Shown here: in pieces, positions 33,553 to 46,000 of the stretch | Layout of the letters: each line of letters begins with the position of its first letter | Numbering within the stretch: position 1 is the first letter of the stretch | Assembly: GCA_029204225.1 (NCBI GenBank) | Contig: CM055094.1 | Span: 15,194,928-15,252,927, forward strand | Length of the DNA: 58,000 nucleotides | Direction of reading: 5' to 3' | Source: Diphasiastrum complanatum | Taxonomy: Eukaryota > Streptophyta > Lycopodiopsida > Lycopodiales > Lycopodiaceae | The notes under the pieces: generated by a model | The model's database searches: none | What the model was told of the DNA's origin: nothing | The model's input: the letters and a program-made list of their open reading frames with translations, nothing else | Translations under genes and position numbers: made by a program

Positions 33553-34900
33553 ATGGCTACGACAATCCAGACTAGAGTAGCAATCAGTCTTGTTGGTGCA
33601 AATTACAAAATCTGAAAATTCAAAATCAAAACACTCCTGAAGCGCGAAGGCATCTGGTCGGTGACCAAGCTCTCAGAGGTGCAGCCTCCAGAGGGAGACC
33701 CGAGGAGAGCTAAATGGATCAGAAAGGATGAGCGTGCAATGGTGAATCGTTTCGTCCATAAATGAAGATCTACTCATGCAGATTGAAGACTGCGAAAGCA
33801 GTCATGCAGCGTGGAAAAAATTAAAGCAGAAGTATGAAGTTAGGACGATAGCTTCAGTCATGCACCTTCACAATCAACTGGAATCAATACGGTGGGATGG
33901 CAACCATTTGGATCAGCACGTTGAGAAGATCAGAACAATCTTCGCTCAATTCGCTGCATCAGGATAGGAGCACCAGGTCCCAGCACCACAACAGCTGATG
34001 TACTTCATGAAATCTCTACCAACGTCCTATCAGTCGTTGAGAATGCTCATACTGAGTCTACTAGATATGACATTCGACAAAGCAGTCAGTCTTGTTGCTG
34101 ATGAGGGACGAAGGAGAGAGAAGCAGTGATCAAGAGAAGGTTCTCTTCACAAAAGGAAGGAAGAAGAACAAAAACAAGCCAAGATTTGAGAAGACGCAGT
34201 CCTCGAATCAACAATCTTCTTCCTGCGATCACTACCACAAACTAGGCCATACGACCAGTAAATACTGGTTCAATCAGACAATACCTTGCATGCACTGCAA
34301 GAAGAAAGGGCATTCTGCATACGACTGCAGATTCACCCCAAAAAGAAAAAATAAACCTGAAATTGCAAACGTTGCAGAGTCATCAAAGGATGCTGAAAGA
34401 GGTGATGAAGCTTTCACGATACTCGATGAAGTTTCGACAAGCTACTTTGAACACGACTACGATGTAGTCATCGATTCAGGAGCAACATCTCACATAACTT
34501 GCAACAAGAAGATCTTGATCAACTTTCGTGAACTCGAAAACATTAGAATAGTGATTCTAGGCGATGGAAGTAGACACGATGTCAAAGGCATTGGCTCTCT
34601 ACAACTACGAACACTGTCAGGCCAAGCAGAGCTGTGAGGAGCACTCTATGTGCCCTCACTTAGAAAGGATCTGCTATTTGTATCCAAGATGGCAGATCTA
34701 GACATTCGAGTTTTGTTCGACGGCAACACTTGCCGTATGGTCAACAAGACGAAAAACAAGCTGCTGACGGCCGGATGCAAAGAAAGAAATCTCTACTAGG
34801 CCAAAATAATCAGCAGTTCTGAAAGCATATTAAATGCTTCAGAAAACGAAGATCAGCTCTGGCATAGTAGAATGTATCATCTGAACATGCAGAGCCTGTA
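33553..34900 (+). pseudogene. gag: Copia G gag and protease, broken
   Basis: The primer site TGGTATCAGAGAC (33488) is followed by ATG at 33553 (MATTIQTRVAISLVGANYKI), then a TGA and a readable Gag body (LLKREGIWSVTKLSEVQPPE, ESSHAAWKKLKQKYEV, QLESIRWDGN). After stops and frameshifts come zinc knuckles (the first lacks its expected Cys, CDHYHKLGHTTSKYW; the second, CMHCKKKGHSAYDC, is complete) and the protease (VVIDSGATSHITCNKK, DSG intact; LYVPSLRKDLL). It ends in GAG-pre-integrase (LWHSRMYHLNMQSLY). At about 34903 the sequence switches to antisense Copia integrase. Confidence 0.82.
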
Positions 34901-34904
34901 TTGA

Positions 34905-36192
34905 AATATTACATTCCTAGAGGCAAATACTACATTGGGAGATGGATCATAAACTTTATAAGCTTTATGTTCATCAGGATAGCCGATGAAAATACATTTA
35001 TTTGTCCTATGATTCAATTCCTAAGCTGTTTAGAAATGTGAACAAAACATATACAACCAAAGATTTTTAAATAGCTGACACTAGGCTTGTGCCCATGCCA
35101 AACTTCATACGGAGTTTTGTTGTTGACGGCTTTGGTGCTGGATCTGTTTTGCACGTAACAGGTTGTGGCAGTAGCTTTTGCCCAGAAGTTCGCAGGTAGG
35201 TGTGCTTGATGTAGCATGGATCTGGCTAAGTTGAGAAGAGTTGGATTCTTCCTTTCTGCAGTCCCGTTTTGTTGAGGTGAATAGGAAGTGGTGAACTGTC
35301 TTCTAATACCATGTTCAGCCATGTAGTCGGACATCTCATTAGAGATGTATTCACCGCTGCCACCATCAATTCGGAGTGCCTTTACTTTTGTAGACGTTTG
35401 TGTCTCAGCCATGGCCTTGAATCTCTTGAAGCACTCAAAGGCTTCAGATTTGTGCTTAATGAACATGATTGTAGACCATCTATAATAATCATCTATGAAA
35501 GTGATAAAATAGATTGCATCTCCTAAGGACGGAGTTGGAATTGGACCACAAAGATCGCTATGTACAAGATCCAATACATGCTTTGTTTTGATGGAATGTG
35601 ATTCGAAAAACTTGCTTCTAGAGTGTTTGCCATAGAAGCATGATTCACAAAAGAAAGATTTCCTATCTAATGAAGAAGGGAAATACAATCCATCAACTAA
35701 GTTATTACAACGCATATAGGAAAGTGATCTTGTATTCACGTGTCCAAATCGACTATGCCACAAAATAGCATTATCGTTTACATTTTCATTAGAGATACTA
35801 GCTAATGCAACTGAATTAAAGAGTACATAAAGATTTCTGACTCTAGTGCATGTAGTCAGAGTAGTATCTTCCTCGAATATAGTACACTGCTCAGATGAGA
35901 AAGTAACAGTGTAGCCCTCATCAATTATCTTAGAGACTGATAACATGTTCTTTGATAGCTGAGGAACGTGAAAGATGTTGGGAGCACAAACAGATAGATC
36001 GTTGTTGAAAGTGATCTTCACTGTTCCTTTGCCTTCCATGCGTATGGTGCTTGAATCTCCGAGGTAGATGAATTGATCTCTACTATAAGTTGCATATTTG
36101 GTAAACCATTCCTTGCGAGAGGTCATGTGTTGGGTAGCGCCGCTGTCCAGGTACCAGCTATCATAGTCTTCGTTGTTGTTGCTGTAAGCCAT
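34905..36192 (-). pseudogene. Copia protease-integrase, largely open frame
   Basis: A 392-codon open frame (36192-35014) starts in the protease (WYLDSGATQHMTSRKEWF, DSG intact; IFHVPQLSKNMLSVSKIID). It has the GAG-pre-integrase motif (LWHSRFGHVNTRSL, CESCFYGKHSR) and the integrase core: Asp in LVHSDLCGPIP, TFIDDYYRWSTIMF, second Asp in ALRIDGGSGEYIS (one residue longer than usual), Glu in SPQQNGTAERKN. After TGA 35014 the same sense continues to about 34905 (TNKCIFIGYPDEHKAYKVYD) with shifts. Gag and RT are absent. It is among the best-preserved integrases here. Confidence 0.87.
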
Positions 36193-36999
36193 TAACGAGC
36201 GTCACATGTAATCTATGTTGGGATGATCTATTTATAGATTGCATCCATGTATTAACTACAATAAATGATTGTCACATAATTAGGTAAGTCGTTGTGCTTG
36301 GAAGTATATGGCTTCTGTGACAATTGTACATAGTGTATACTGTCAACCCGTAGGAAATGTTGACGTGGACTAGGACATTGCAAATTCTCTCACTTCGCTT
36401 TTTAGGGGAAGTGGCTTTATCTCACTCGCAAATTTGGGAAGTGGATGTGAACATCCCTCGTTCAAAGTAGACGACCTTCGGCATTTTTCTCTCTCTTTGG
36501 GATTTTGCGAAAAAGGCGAAGGTGCCCTTAAAGAGGCGAAAGTGCCCTTAAAATGACGAAGGTGCCCTTACTTTAAAACATTAACTCATGAAAATAGATG
36601 ACCTTCGAGAATTTTCTCTCTCTTCACATTTTTTGGAAAAATGAAAAAGGCGAAGGTGCCCTTAAAACAGTTCAACTCTTGAAGTAGATGAGCATGCCAA
36701 GGTGACTAACAAAGGGATTGTCATGACATGGCTGCAGGTTTTGGGCCTTAATGTCTTCCCTATTTAGCATACATACTTTCTCTTTTGAAAAAGTAAGTCA
36801 TTTCTTATAAATTAGTCATTCGATATCTTATCATTTCAAGATTTCTTGTGATCCTATACCTTAAAGTCTTTACAAGATGGAAAAAATTTCCACCATGACA
36901 TCTAGTCAAATGTGATTGAAACACTCATCAATCTAACAATGATCTTGAAGTGACAAATATAATTCAAATTGGATCTAAATAAATCATAACTAATTAACC
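36193..36999 (-). other. LTR-like region related to Copia C
   Basis: No gene. On the minus strand, about 36760 to 36350 resembles the Copia C LTR (ATTAAGGCCCAAAACC start; the shared GAGTTGAACTGTTTTAAGGGCACCTTCG). GGCGAAGGTGCCCTTAAA occurs four times (36515, 36535, 36555, 36649). No clear primer site was found near its presumed end. Confidence 0.45.
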
Positions 37000-37150
37000 T
37001 TTCCAATCCAATTCAAGGCATCAACAACATAGTTTGACATACCTCTACAATACCTATTGTTGAACTCAAGCTCATGAATGATTTTCAACCACCTAGCCTT
37101 ATGGCCTCTTAAGTGTTGAATTTTAGACATAAAAGATCTAAAATGAGTTA
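37000..37150 (-). pseudogene. Gypsy RNase H end fragment
   Basis: Minus-strand reading SKIQHLRGHKARWLKIIHEL, then FNNRYCRGMSNYVVDALNWI. This is the conserved end of Gypsy RNase H (ARWLE.L.EFDFEI.Y..GK.N.VADALSR). Only about 45 residues remain. Confidence 0.55.
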
Positions 37151-37733
37151 ATTTAATCCTCAAGAGGGATTGGATGCATTGCCATGAAAGATTCTATCAT
37201 CTAATGCAAGCTAGAATTGATCTTTCCTCATAAAGCAAGCAAGAACAATCAATTACAAAGTGTTTATGACCAAAAGGGCCTCACACGTGTGAAGGGAAGC
37301 TTGCTGTATGGACAGAGGTCTCAACACAAAGTACTAACAAAGATTAAAGCAATGGATCACAAAAAATGCAATACAATTGAGAGAATTACAAGTTTGATGC
37401 AAATCTCACTTTTGCTCCTCCTTGATTCACTTACAAATGATCTCCAATTTGAAGTATTCACATGAAGGAGGGGACTTGACTTGGTTTGACCTATTTCACA
37501 CATATGGGGCTATTACTATACTTGCATATTTTCCTCTCATATAAATTGCACCATCTTGAGAAAGCTAGAAATTACCAAAATTGCATGGTGACTACAATAC
37601 TTGCTATTCTTGATATTATGCATGAGCCTCTCTATGCCTGCTCTTCACACGTGGGAAAAGATGCCACACATGTGGGTTTACATATGTACAACAATATTTG
37701 GCCTAGATTAAGCTATATTTTGCATTTTTCACA
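37151..37733 (-). repeat. LTR-like stretch of Copia E type
   Basis: On the minus strand a purine tract (TTTTTTGAGGAG) meets TGTGAAAAATGC at 37733, like the junction at 29681. Text with CACACGTG/CACATGTG (37642-37676) resembles the other copy. The left edge is unknown and no coding signal was recognised. Confidence 0.45.
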
Positions 37734-38159
37734 CTCCTCAAAAAACTAGCTTGATATAATTACAAGATTCTATGCAAGATCTATCTACCACTCCAAGACA
37801 TGATCTTAATTTTAACAAAATATTCTGTGGCAAGGCTTTCGTGAGAATATCAACAACACAATCTGAAAATGACACATGTCAAAGTTGGATCTCCTTAGCT
37901 TGCACCTATCACAATAGATGATAGGAACCTGTTTGGGCTATAGCACATGAAGTTCCAATAGCAACCTCCTTAGCCATAGAACCTCCTTGGTAGTGGAAGT
38001 TAGAGCTTTGTACTTGGATTCTGATGAAAATAGTGAGATAGTTTCTTGCTTTTGGAAAGCAACACACTTATAAATGTAGCAAAGGCACTTATGGACTTCC
38101 TATCCACTCTGTTACCTACAAAATTTGAATTTGAAAATGCTCTCAAAGAGATATTAGTA

Positions 38160-38945
38160 CCCCTATACAATATGCCAAAAGGAAATGGTACCTGAAATGT
38201 AATTTAGCATTCTTTTGGCACTACAATTTACGGGGATTTTGATATATAGACTCAACCTACCTATGTTATAGCTTATATCAGATCTAGATATAGTGAGATA
38301 GATCATGGAGCCAATTAGATGTATATAAAGTGTGATGTCCTCAAAGGATCTTTCGTCATCACCTTTAGAACACTTTACATTTTGCTCCATTGATGTGACA
38401 CAACTTTTACATCCTATCATTCCAAAGCTTTCAAGGATAGTAGATGCATACTTTCATTGACAAATAAAGCTATAATCTACCATTCTAAACTCTTTAGACA
38501 CAAATTTGACTTCTTTGATCTCTACAACATCATTGCCACTCAAGATGATATCCAATCCACATACAAAACTAGAATGATGATCAAACTATCTTTCATTGTG
38601 ACATACAATGATGGATCATAAGCACTCAAGTTAAAGTCTATTGAGAGTAGAAAGGTATTAAGCCTAGAAATTCTAAGATCTAGGTGCTTGCTTGAGTCCA
38701 TAAAGACTCATCTTGAGAAAACACACTTTGTTTTCTTCTTCCTTTTTGGTGAAGCCCTCGGGTTGCGCATCATGAAAATTTCCTCCTCCAAGTATCCATT
38801 TAAAAAGACATTACTGATTGAAAAGAAGTAGCAACTGAGATGAGCAATCTTATAATGACAAGCTTAGCAACATGAGCAAAAGTCTCTTCAAAATCTATTT
38901 CTTTGATTTGCAAATACCCTTTTACCACAAGCCTAGTTTTGTGAG
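38160..38945 (-). pseudogene. Copia E RT fragment, heavily decayed
   Basis: Minus strand 38945 downward: TRLVVKGYLQIKEIDFEETF, AHVAKLVIIRLLISVA, MSLYGLKQAPRS-like text with frame changes, LVLYVDWI where the catalytic YVDD should be, then the open part 38420-38163 (MIGCKSCVTSMEQ, DDERSFEDITLY, LIGSMIYLTISRSDISYNIG, LNYISGT). Many stops and shifts. RNase H is missing. Confidence 0.75.
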
Positions 38946-39546
38946 GGTCGTATCCCAAGACGCCAACAGTATGCCGCTAGGAACATTCGGCCTAGGACGC
39001 CAGAGGTATGTTGTCAAGACCATTCGGTCCAAAAACTAGTTGTCGTCATAACTGTCGCGGCTTGTGGTTCTGAGTATTCTTTGTAGAAATGTGAATTGAT
39101 TAAAAGCTCTTGGGGAACGGGCTCTAATTTATTGACTGAATTGGATGGCTTGCTTGGGTGGAAGTTACGTGTTTATGGCTGTCCAGTCTGGCATGGCGCC
39201 ATGTTGGCTTTCAGCACTCATGATGAAGCTTTGAGTTGGTTACGTTTGATGTAAGTCGGATGACTTGCTTGGAATGAATGTTACTCGTTTGAAACGAGCT
39301 TTGAGTTGGTTAAGTTTGATGTAAGTTGGGCGGCTTGCTTGGAGGGAAGTCACCCATGTCGGGACCCCGATCTTGCATGGCGCTAGGTTGGATCTCATTG
39401 TTGGTTCCAGAATTTCAAATTGGTTAAGTTTGATATTTGTTGGCAAGTTGGCTGCTTGTATATCAAGTGGGTTCGGACGACAAGTGTTGAAAGCCGGAAG
39501 GCTAAGTCGGTATTCTTGCCTCCCTTTGGGATGCCTGCAGAACATG
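38946..39546 (+). repeat. 5' LTR region of element H
   Basis: The right edge is fixed by the primer-binding site TGGTATCAGAGCC at 39547-39559, after ...GCAGAACA. The left edge may be TGTGAGGGTCGT near 38939 but is not proven. It contains three to four degenerate ~65-bp tandem units (39134-39460) built on TTGAGTTGGTTAAGTTTGATGTAAG...GGCTTGCTTGG. Confidence 0.55.
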
Positions 39547-39559
39547 TGGTATCAGAGCC
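39547..39559 (+). promoter_or_regulatory. Primer-binding site of element H
   Basis: TGGTATCAGAGCC, complementary to initiator-methionine tRNA. Confidence 0.8.
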
Positions 39560-40950
39560 GACTGGCCGACCAACTATGCAGATCTCACAAGAATGGCCAT
39601 TGTTTGGAGTTTCATCATGACAACTATTGTGCAAGGTGATGTCCACGGTCGAGGTGGTCAGCAGAATGGGAGACTTGATGTGACAAGGTGTTGCCCTCGA
39701 GGTGTAAGCATGGTCAATTCTCGTAGTTCAGGCCTGATATCATCTGCACATTGGACATATGAGACAAAGTGCTATCTAAGTAGGCCAAAGCACGGTCTGT
39801 GCCTTGTGGGGTGTGGGGTGTGGGGTGCGGGGTGACATATTCGAACTGTACGAGTTAACCATTGATACAAAGAAGCTATTTGAATTCGGGTGTAAAGCAC
39901 GGGTGGTTAGCTGCATGTGCGGGATAGTTGTCGATCGTTTAACTATAAGGGCTATCGACCAGATTTGGTGGGGCGTTACTGAGGCAATGTGCTGCTTAAT
40001 GGTGAAAGCACAAATAGTTGGATGGTTGTTCTTTGTGGGTTGATTCTATGATAGATCTGTATGGATGCGGCTAGGCAAAAGTCCTTGGTAGGGCTATCTC
40101 AAAGGGAGACCTTGTCTTTGTTACAGGTTAGTAAATCTTGCTTGTATGTATTCGTGGTGAGTCTTAGTACTTGTGCTTTGCTTGGTTTGCATGATTGCTT
40201 ATGTTATAAAGAGCTGTTAAGCTCGAGAAGGAACTTTTCTTTTGGAGGTTGATACCATAAAAAACAAAGAAGATTACAGAGTCTGTGGGGCGGATTCGCA
40301 GTTCAAGTACTTTCACGTGAACGACAATGAAATGACTCAATGTTTGCAAAGGGTTGGATGGTTAGCCTGTTACTTGGGTTAGTTTCATTTGTGACAATGC
40401 TCACTAGACGCGAGCAGGAAGTCAAAAGTTGGAAAGGGCGATTTCAGGGGAGATTTTCGGGATAAAAGATTAAGTTATTCGACGCTTTGAGGATTTTCTT
40501 CGCATGTGTTCTCATCAGACGGCTGAGCGTCAAGATATTCTTGGTTCTATTCTCGTGGCTTCTTTCAAACGTGTTTCCATTGCCCTACAACGTGCTCGGG
40601 CCCTATCTATTCTACAATGGGCGACGGTGGCTGGGTCTGCTACATCTCATGTCCCTTCATTAACCGACTCACCACCTCTTCACTTTTTTGATCTGCTGCA
40701 GTTTGTTGGCAGACTCCCACAAACATCATCATAGTTTATGCACTTTTATTTTTAATGCCATGATTTGGATTAATCTTAACTTTATTGCAAGCTTCGCTCT
40801 TGTTTGAGCCTACTTTTGTTTAAACTTCCCCTTCGAAGTGTATATATATTTTTCATCAATGTATCTACTACTCTTTCCTATGAATAAATGCACCAGGGTT
40901 TCTCTCTCTGATACATCAAATCATATGGCTTATGACATCAATTCTTTTCT
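39560..40950 (+). other. Internal region of element H, no recognised gene
   Basis: No Gag, protease or pol motif is seen. A G-rich microsatellite lies at 39803-39833. The frame 40504-40734 (LGSILVASFKRVSIALQRAR) is short and unassigned. At 40840-40915 TATATATATTTTTCATCAATG and GAATAAATGCACC...CTCTCTCTC look like a transcript end with a poly(A) signal. Confidence 0.35.
39803..39833. repeat. GTGTGGG microsatellite
   Basis: Four G-runs of four (GGGGTGTGGGGTGTGGGGTGCGGGG) in a short tandem; able in principle to form a G-quadruplex. Confidence 0.85.
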
Positions 40951-42612
40951 TCATCTAGCAATGTCTATTTGTATCAACCCCTTCATATCCCTACTTGTCA
41001 TTGGAAGGTGATCTTTGTAGACTTCATATATATGAACTTCCATGAATCCTGACAAATGTGACATCAGTTTGGTTAATGTCGATAAATTTTCCAAGATGGT
41101 TGTTTTCATTCTATTTACTTGAGATCTCTCAGCTCCTGCTACAACTAGGCTTTTTTTTATTTTCATATATGGATCCACTTTGTTTTATCCTCATACTACA
41201 AACTGAAGATAGTTGTAATGAATTCATGATTAGTAACAAGGTTGATATGATAATTTACAATAGTTGATTGCCCAAAAATAGTACACATGAAAGTACTAAC
41301 AAATATGAGCAACCAATTACCATCCCAAGTGACTTTGTTTTGGTTTTCAATATACATAACCTTCACTTTAAATATTACTACCAATTTATTTTATAGCCGA
41401 TCAAATATTTAGCTCGTAGAAGTTCGAATTTTATTCATGATTCCAATGCTCGTAGAATCCATATGCTAGATAACAAAAAAGCTAATCTTCTTTCAAAGAA
41501 AGTTCACACACAAACAAAAGAAGAGCTAGATCTAACACATAATGATAGAAACTAACCAGACAATAAAGAGTACATGATGATAAAAGGCCAAGTTCTGATG
41601 TCTATACAATGAACTAAAAATCATACAGCCGCTAGTGACAAAATATGCAAGGATTGTACAAGCAATCGTATTTCTATGAGACTGTCTTCTTTCGATCAGC
41701 ACATGAACAAGCCCCTAGTACAATGTGGAATAGCAACTCCAAGGAGTCAGTTTGTGTGTCACATTGGCATAGGTTAGTAACTCTTCAGTTGTTTTTGAAT
41801 GTGAGAACATATCTAGATAACCTCATAATCAAGAAGCAATTATGATTTGATTGTACATGCCATTGGGCAGTTAAATTGCAAATTTTCAATGACAGCACAG
41901 ATGTTCGGGATTTGGCATATATGATAATGCCACCTATTGCATGCTCAAAAAAGAGCCATGCTATACACATTTCACTAACTTTACCAAGTATGACAAATTA
42001 CCAACCAATCTACATTGAGTCTGTTCCATTAGAATGTTGGCTTTGAACAAATTTGGTTGCAAGATTTAAATTCAAGCACATGACAGTACCTCTAAAAGTT
42101 CAACTCTTGCCTTTTAGGAAATTGTGAATTGCTTCTGGATCAGTGAAAAATAAACGCAAATGCTCCATCTGTGAGTTCCACCCTCATTGCATCCTAGTGG
42201 ATTAGTACCTCGCGTGTTGCACAGGAGAAGGTTCATATTCTTTATGAGCACTATTTGATGACTAACTGCCACTTCATTGTGCCTTCCAGATGTTGGTTTG
42301 AATGCAATATTCTATATATGCTCGTTCCATTGTTATATATTTTTTCTGACATTATCTTGGAGGTCAGCAGCCAGAATATGTATACTTTTGCTACCTCTGA
42401 CTTTTGAACCAAAGACTGTACATGTCAAAACCAGCAGAAGATTCTGGAGTTCAACACATCTTAAATAATATTCACTCCTGTCGTTATGAGTCCTCAACTA
42501 TCACCAGAGAAAACAGTTCACAGGTGAAATTTAATCTCCGTACTTCAGTCATCCTCTTGGTTGCATATTCTGTTATTTAGAGTTGCTTCAGTTCTTCAAC
42601 AAATATATTATA
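40951..42612. other. No gene seen; probable 3' flank of the RING gene
   Basis: AT-rich sequence without readable domains on either strand. Short frames such as minus 41178-40951 have no family match that I know. Confidence 0.4.
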
Positions 42613-42618
42613 TTTATT
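42613..42618 (-). terminator. Candidate poly(A) signal of the RING gene
   Basis: AATAAA on the minus strand about 400 bases after the stop codon at 43017. It is chosen by position only; other AT-rich signals are possible. Confidence 0.3.
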
Positions 42619-43016
42619 AGATCGAGACTTGTAAATAATTCTATAAGTAGAAGTAAGAATGAATATGCCAAAATGGGATTGTATAAGAGAGTTGTAATAT
42701 TCAAAAGATATTGAACAGGACTCAAAAATTCCATTCCAATTAGCTCCCAATGCAAACACAGTAGATCTTTTTCTGAGGATCATTAAATTGGAGGATAGAA
42801 CTGCTGATAACAGACACAAAAAAGCTCAACTGCAAAGGCTGACGTTACAGTCAACTCCAACAGTCATATTCACAAAAGACGGAGCATTGAATGCCAATTC
42901 GGCAATCAACATACTTTGGCCTATATCTGTACATGTTTCTTTCAGCTGGTCCTTGCCACAGCAGCTCATCTTATAGCAAACAACTCTGTCAAAAGCCCTT
43001 AGTATTGGGTACATAT

Positions 43017-46000
43017 TTACACATCAAACACCGGCATCCGCTCTTTGATTTGTCCTCTGCAAATTGGGCAATGCATGCATTTTTCCGAACATATGCTGAA
43101 AAGCAAACAGTTCACCCAAGGCATGAAAAAGAAGCTTACTCTACACCCATCCTCTCTTTTCCCCTTCCACACTCTTGTTGCCTAGCATGCCTTCTTATTT
43201 ACCACTTTTTGAAGAAAAAAGCGTTACACATAAGTTGAAAATAATATGCTTAGACGTACCTGCACAATGTCCGATGGCGGCAAGGAAGCAGAACAACCAC
43301 AATCTCCCTCTCAAAGCAAACTCTACAAAGGACCTTTTCCTGATTCAGGTGGGAAAAATGTGTCAATTCATGGCCATTGTATGAATCGTAAACAACATTC
43401 CTTAGAAAAAGACGACGACACACAATAGATGGAACCTTTTGAGATTCAGAAGATGCTACTACAAAAGTTACAGCATTCCATTTCCAGGCCATGTTATAGT
43501 GTTCTCAAACTCTCTATAACCAAAACGGTTAAGTGGTCACTTTTATGGAGATGTAATTACGGCATATACTGATATTCTAGTGTATTTTGGGCCTCACTGA
43601 TTCACTGACAAGCCCAATACACAAGGTCCATTTCTTGAGCATTTGGTCGCAGTCATTCGACATGACCCTGACTTGTCACAGCATGAACCTAAATAGCCTC
43701 TTGGAGGCGGCGAATCCCTCTTCTTTTGACACCCCAAGAAAAATGCAGTAGATGGGGCACAAACAGATCTTATTTTCAGTAGCTATCTGGTTGTAATTTG
43801 CTCTGGTTTCAGTAAATGTTAATCCTACAGTTTGGGCTATCAACTGTATGGATGATGATCACTTTTGCAATCATTTCACTGGAGATGTGAGTGCAATGTG
43901 CATACAGTTGGGGGCATAAATATTGGGCCCTTCTCGGTGCACATTTGGACCCCATTTTCATCTACGGGGGGGCGGTAGCATTTTTATCTACAGTGTCTAT
44001 ATAGCAGGAAGTCCTAGGGGGTTCGAGGGGCGGTAGCTCCCCGAGAAACAGGGGGTTCGGGGGCTGGTAGCCCCCCAGTGGAGGGTTTGGGGGGCAACGC
44101 CCCCCAATGGCGGGGTCTGCGAGAAAATCAAACTAATATTTGTGTCTTCAATCGCGATTCTATCTGATCTATGTACTAATAGAACAATATTTATTCTGAT
44201 TGAATATGCGTGCAAAAATTATATGCGGAAGTAAAATACTATTTGCGGAAGTATGAGACAACTCAAGACTATTTAGACAATAAGAAACTATTGATCAAAA
44301 ATGAGTTTTTATAACTCTAAATCTGATTTATCAATATACATCTCTTGTTGTCTCATCTTGATGTTGTGTCTCTGAATGAGTTAGCTTCAGCGAGTAGTCA
44401 CACTTTTTGGTGTTTCGCATCCCCTTGGTCCTTTGGTTGTTCCCTCTCTCAACATTTTGTTATTGTGTAAATAAGTCATCCAAAGTCTATTCTAGATCGC
44501 CATTGAAGCCCTTCTCCAAGTTCCACATTTTGTATATCTCGTTGTCTTCCTATAAGGCATGATATTTTTGACAGCCATTGACACCTTTGAGGCAGAGGCA
44601 CATCATTGATTGGCGAGTACATGCTTCGCATATCAAGGATAATGTTGTGCAGGCATTATTGAGACTTGTTGTTCATTGCATAATACTTATCACCCATGGT
44701 CCTATAATCTAGATTCTATTGGGTTGCAGTGTGTGTACAGATTACAATGCAAACTACAACTTACAATGAATCAAAATTTGAATTTGATTAACTATTGGAC
44801 TTTGGAAATTTGTTTTCTTGTCCACATTGGGGCCTTTTTGGACTCAAAAAGGGCCTCTATTTGTGAGCCATGTGATTAACGCTAATCACCCTTCATATCC
44901 AATAAAATGTTTACACAAATTTGGCAATGGTCCATATGACATGGCACATCCGATGGTCAGTTTTTGATGAAGCCATTTGTTCTGCCCTTCAAGGAAACGA
45001 CGTAACCTTAGGCTCTACTTTCTTGTGCATTGCATTCTCAGTCATAAGAACTCTCAAGAAGAGTGTTGTGTTACATACTCTCTAACTAGTTGCACGATCA
45101 TCTGCATCATGGCATCTTGTCCTGAAAGAAGACCTAGGATTCAAGTTTCCTCCATGCTCACACATGTTTTGAGTTTTCAAAAACCTTGGGCTCCTATCAC
45201 ATACACTCTAATGGATTGGGTGACTTTACAACTGACTGCTAGAGGAGAGCATAGAGTCTCCAAGCACAAACGAGATAACATAGACTATCATTGGAAAGGA
45301 AGGATCATGTAGTTGAAAATTGATGAAAGACGACAATATAAAGCATTGGAAGCTGCAGCACAAGAATCAGAGCAAGTCCCACCAACTCACCAAAGAACGA
45401 CAATACCACCATGGCAAGGAAAGAGAATGGATCGACTTCATCGTAGGCGACGAAAGTCGAAAAAACGAAGGTGCCTCCAACAGATTTGCTATTATCAGAA
45501 CAACACAGGCCTTGTTTTGCCAAGGGCGCCACTCATCTGTGTCCACAAGGAGAAAATTGATGATTGTACATTAGGCCTACGAGTACCAAGTGAGGCAGTT
45601 TTTGCATTGCAAGAGGCGGTTGAGGCTCGTTTGGTTAGCCTCTTTGAGGATGCTAACCTCTGTGCAATGCATGCCAAACAAGTTACACTCATGCCAAAAG
45701 ACTGGTTTTTGGCAATTAGGATGAGAAGAAAATAGAATGTCAAAAATAGTGATGTACACCAAATGGGCCATTGTAATACAAGCCTATTTGACAATATTTG
45801 TTAATTCAAGCCCAAAGGGCAAATTTTGTTGATAAAAATGCCCAAAGGGTAAATTTTTACAAATCTTTTCAGAAACTTATATTTGTTGGTTGTGGAGCCT
45901 GATGATTATCTTTATATTTCAGACGTCTCTATGTAAATGACTTTTGCTGTTTTACGCTATCAATATCTGTGAATTTTTTCATAACAACTATCTTGATGAA

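Noticed and set aside
45495-45794. Minus-strand frames opposite the H3-like sequence
   Set aside because: Antisense shadows; the plus strand has the histone-fold match.
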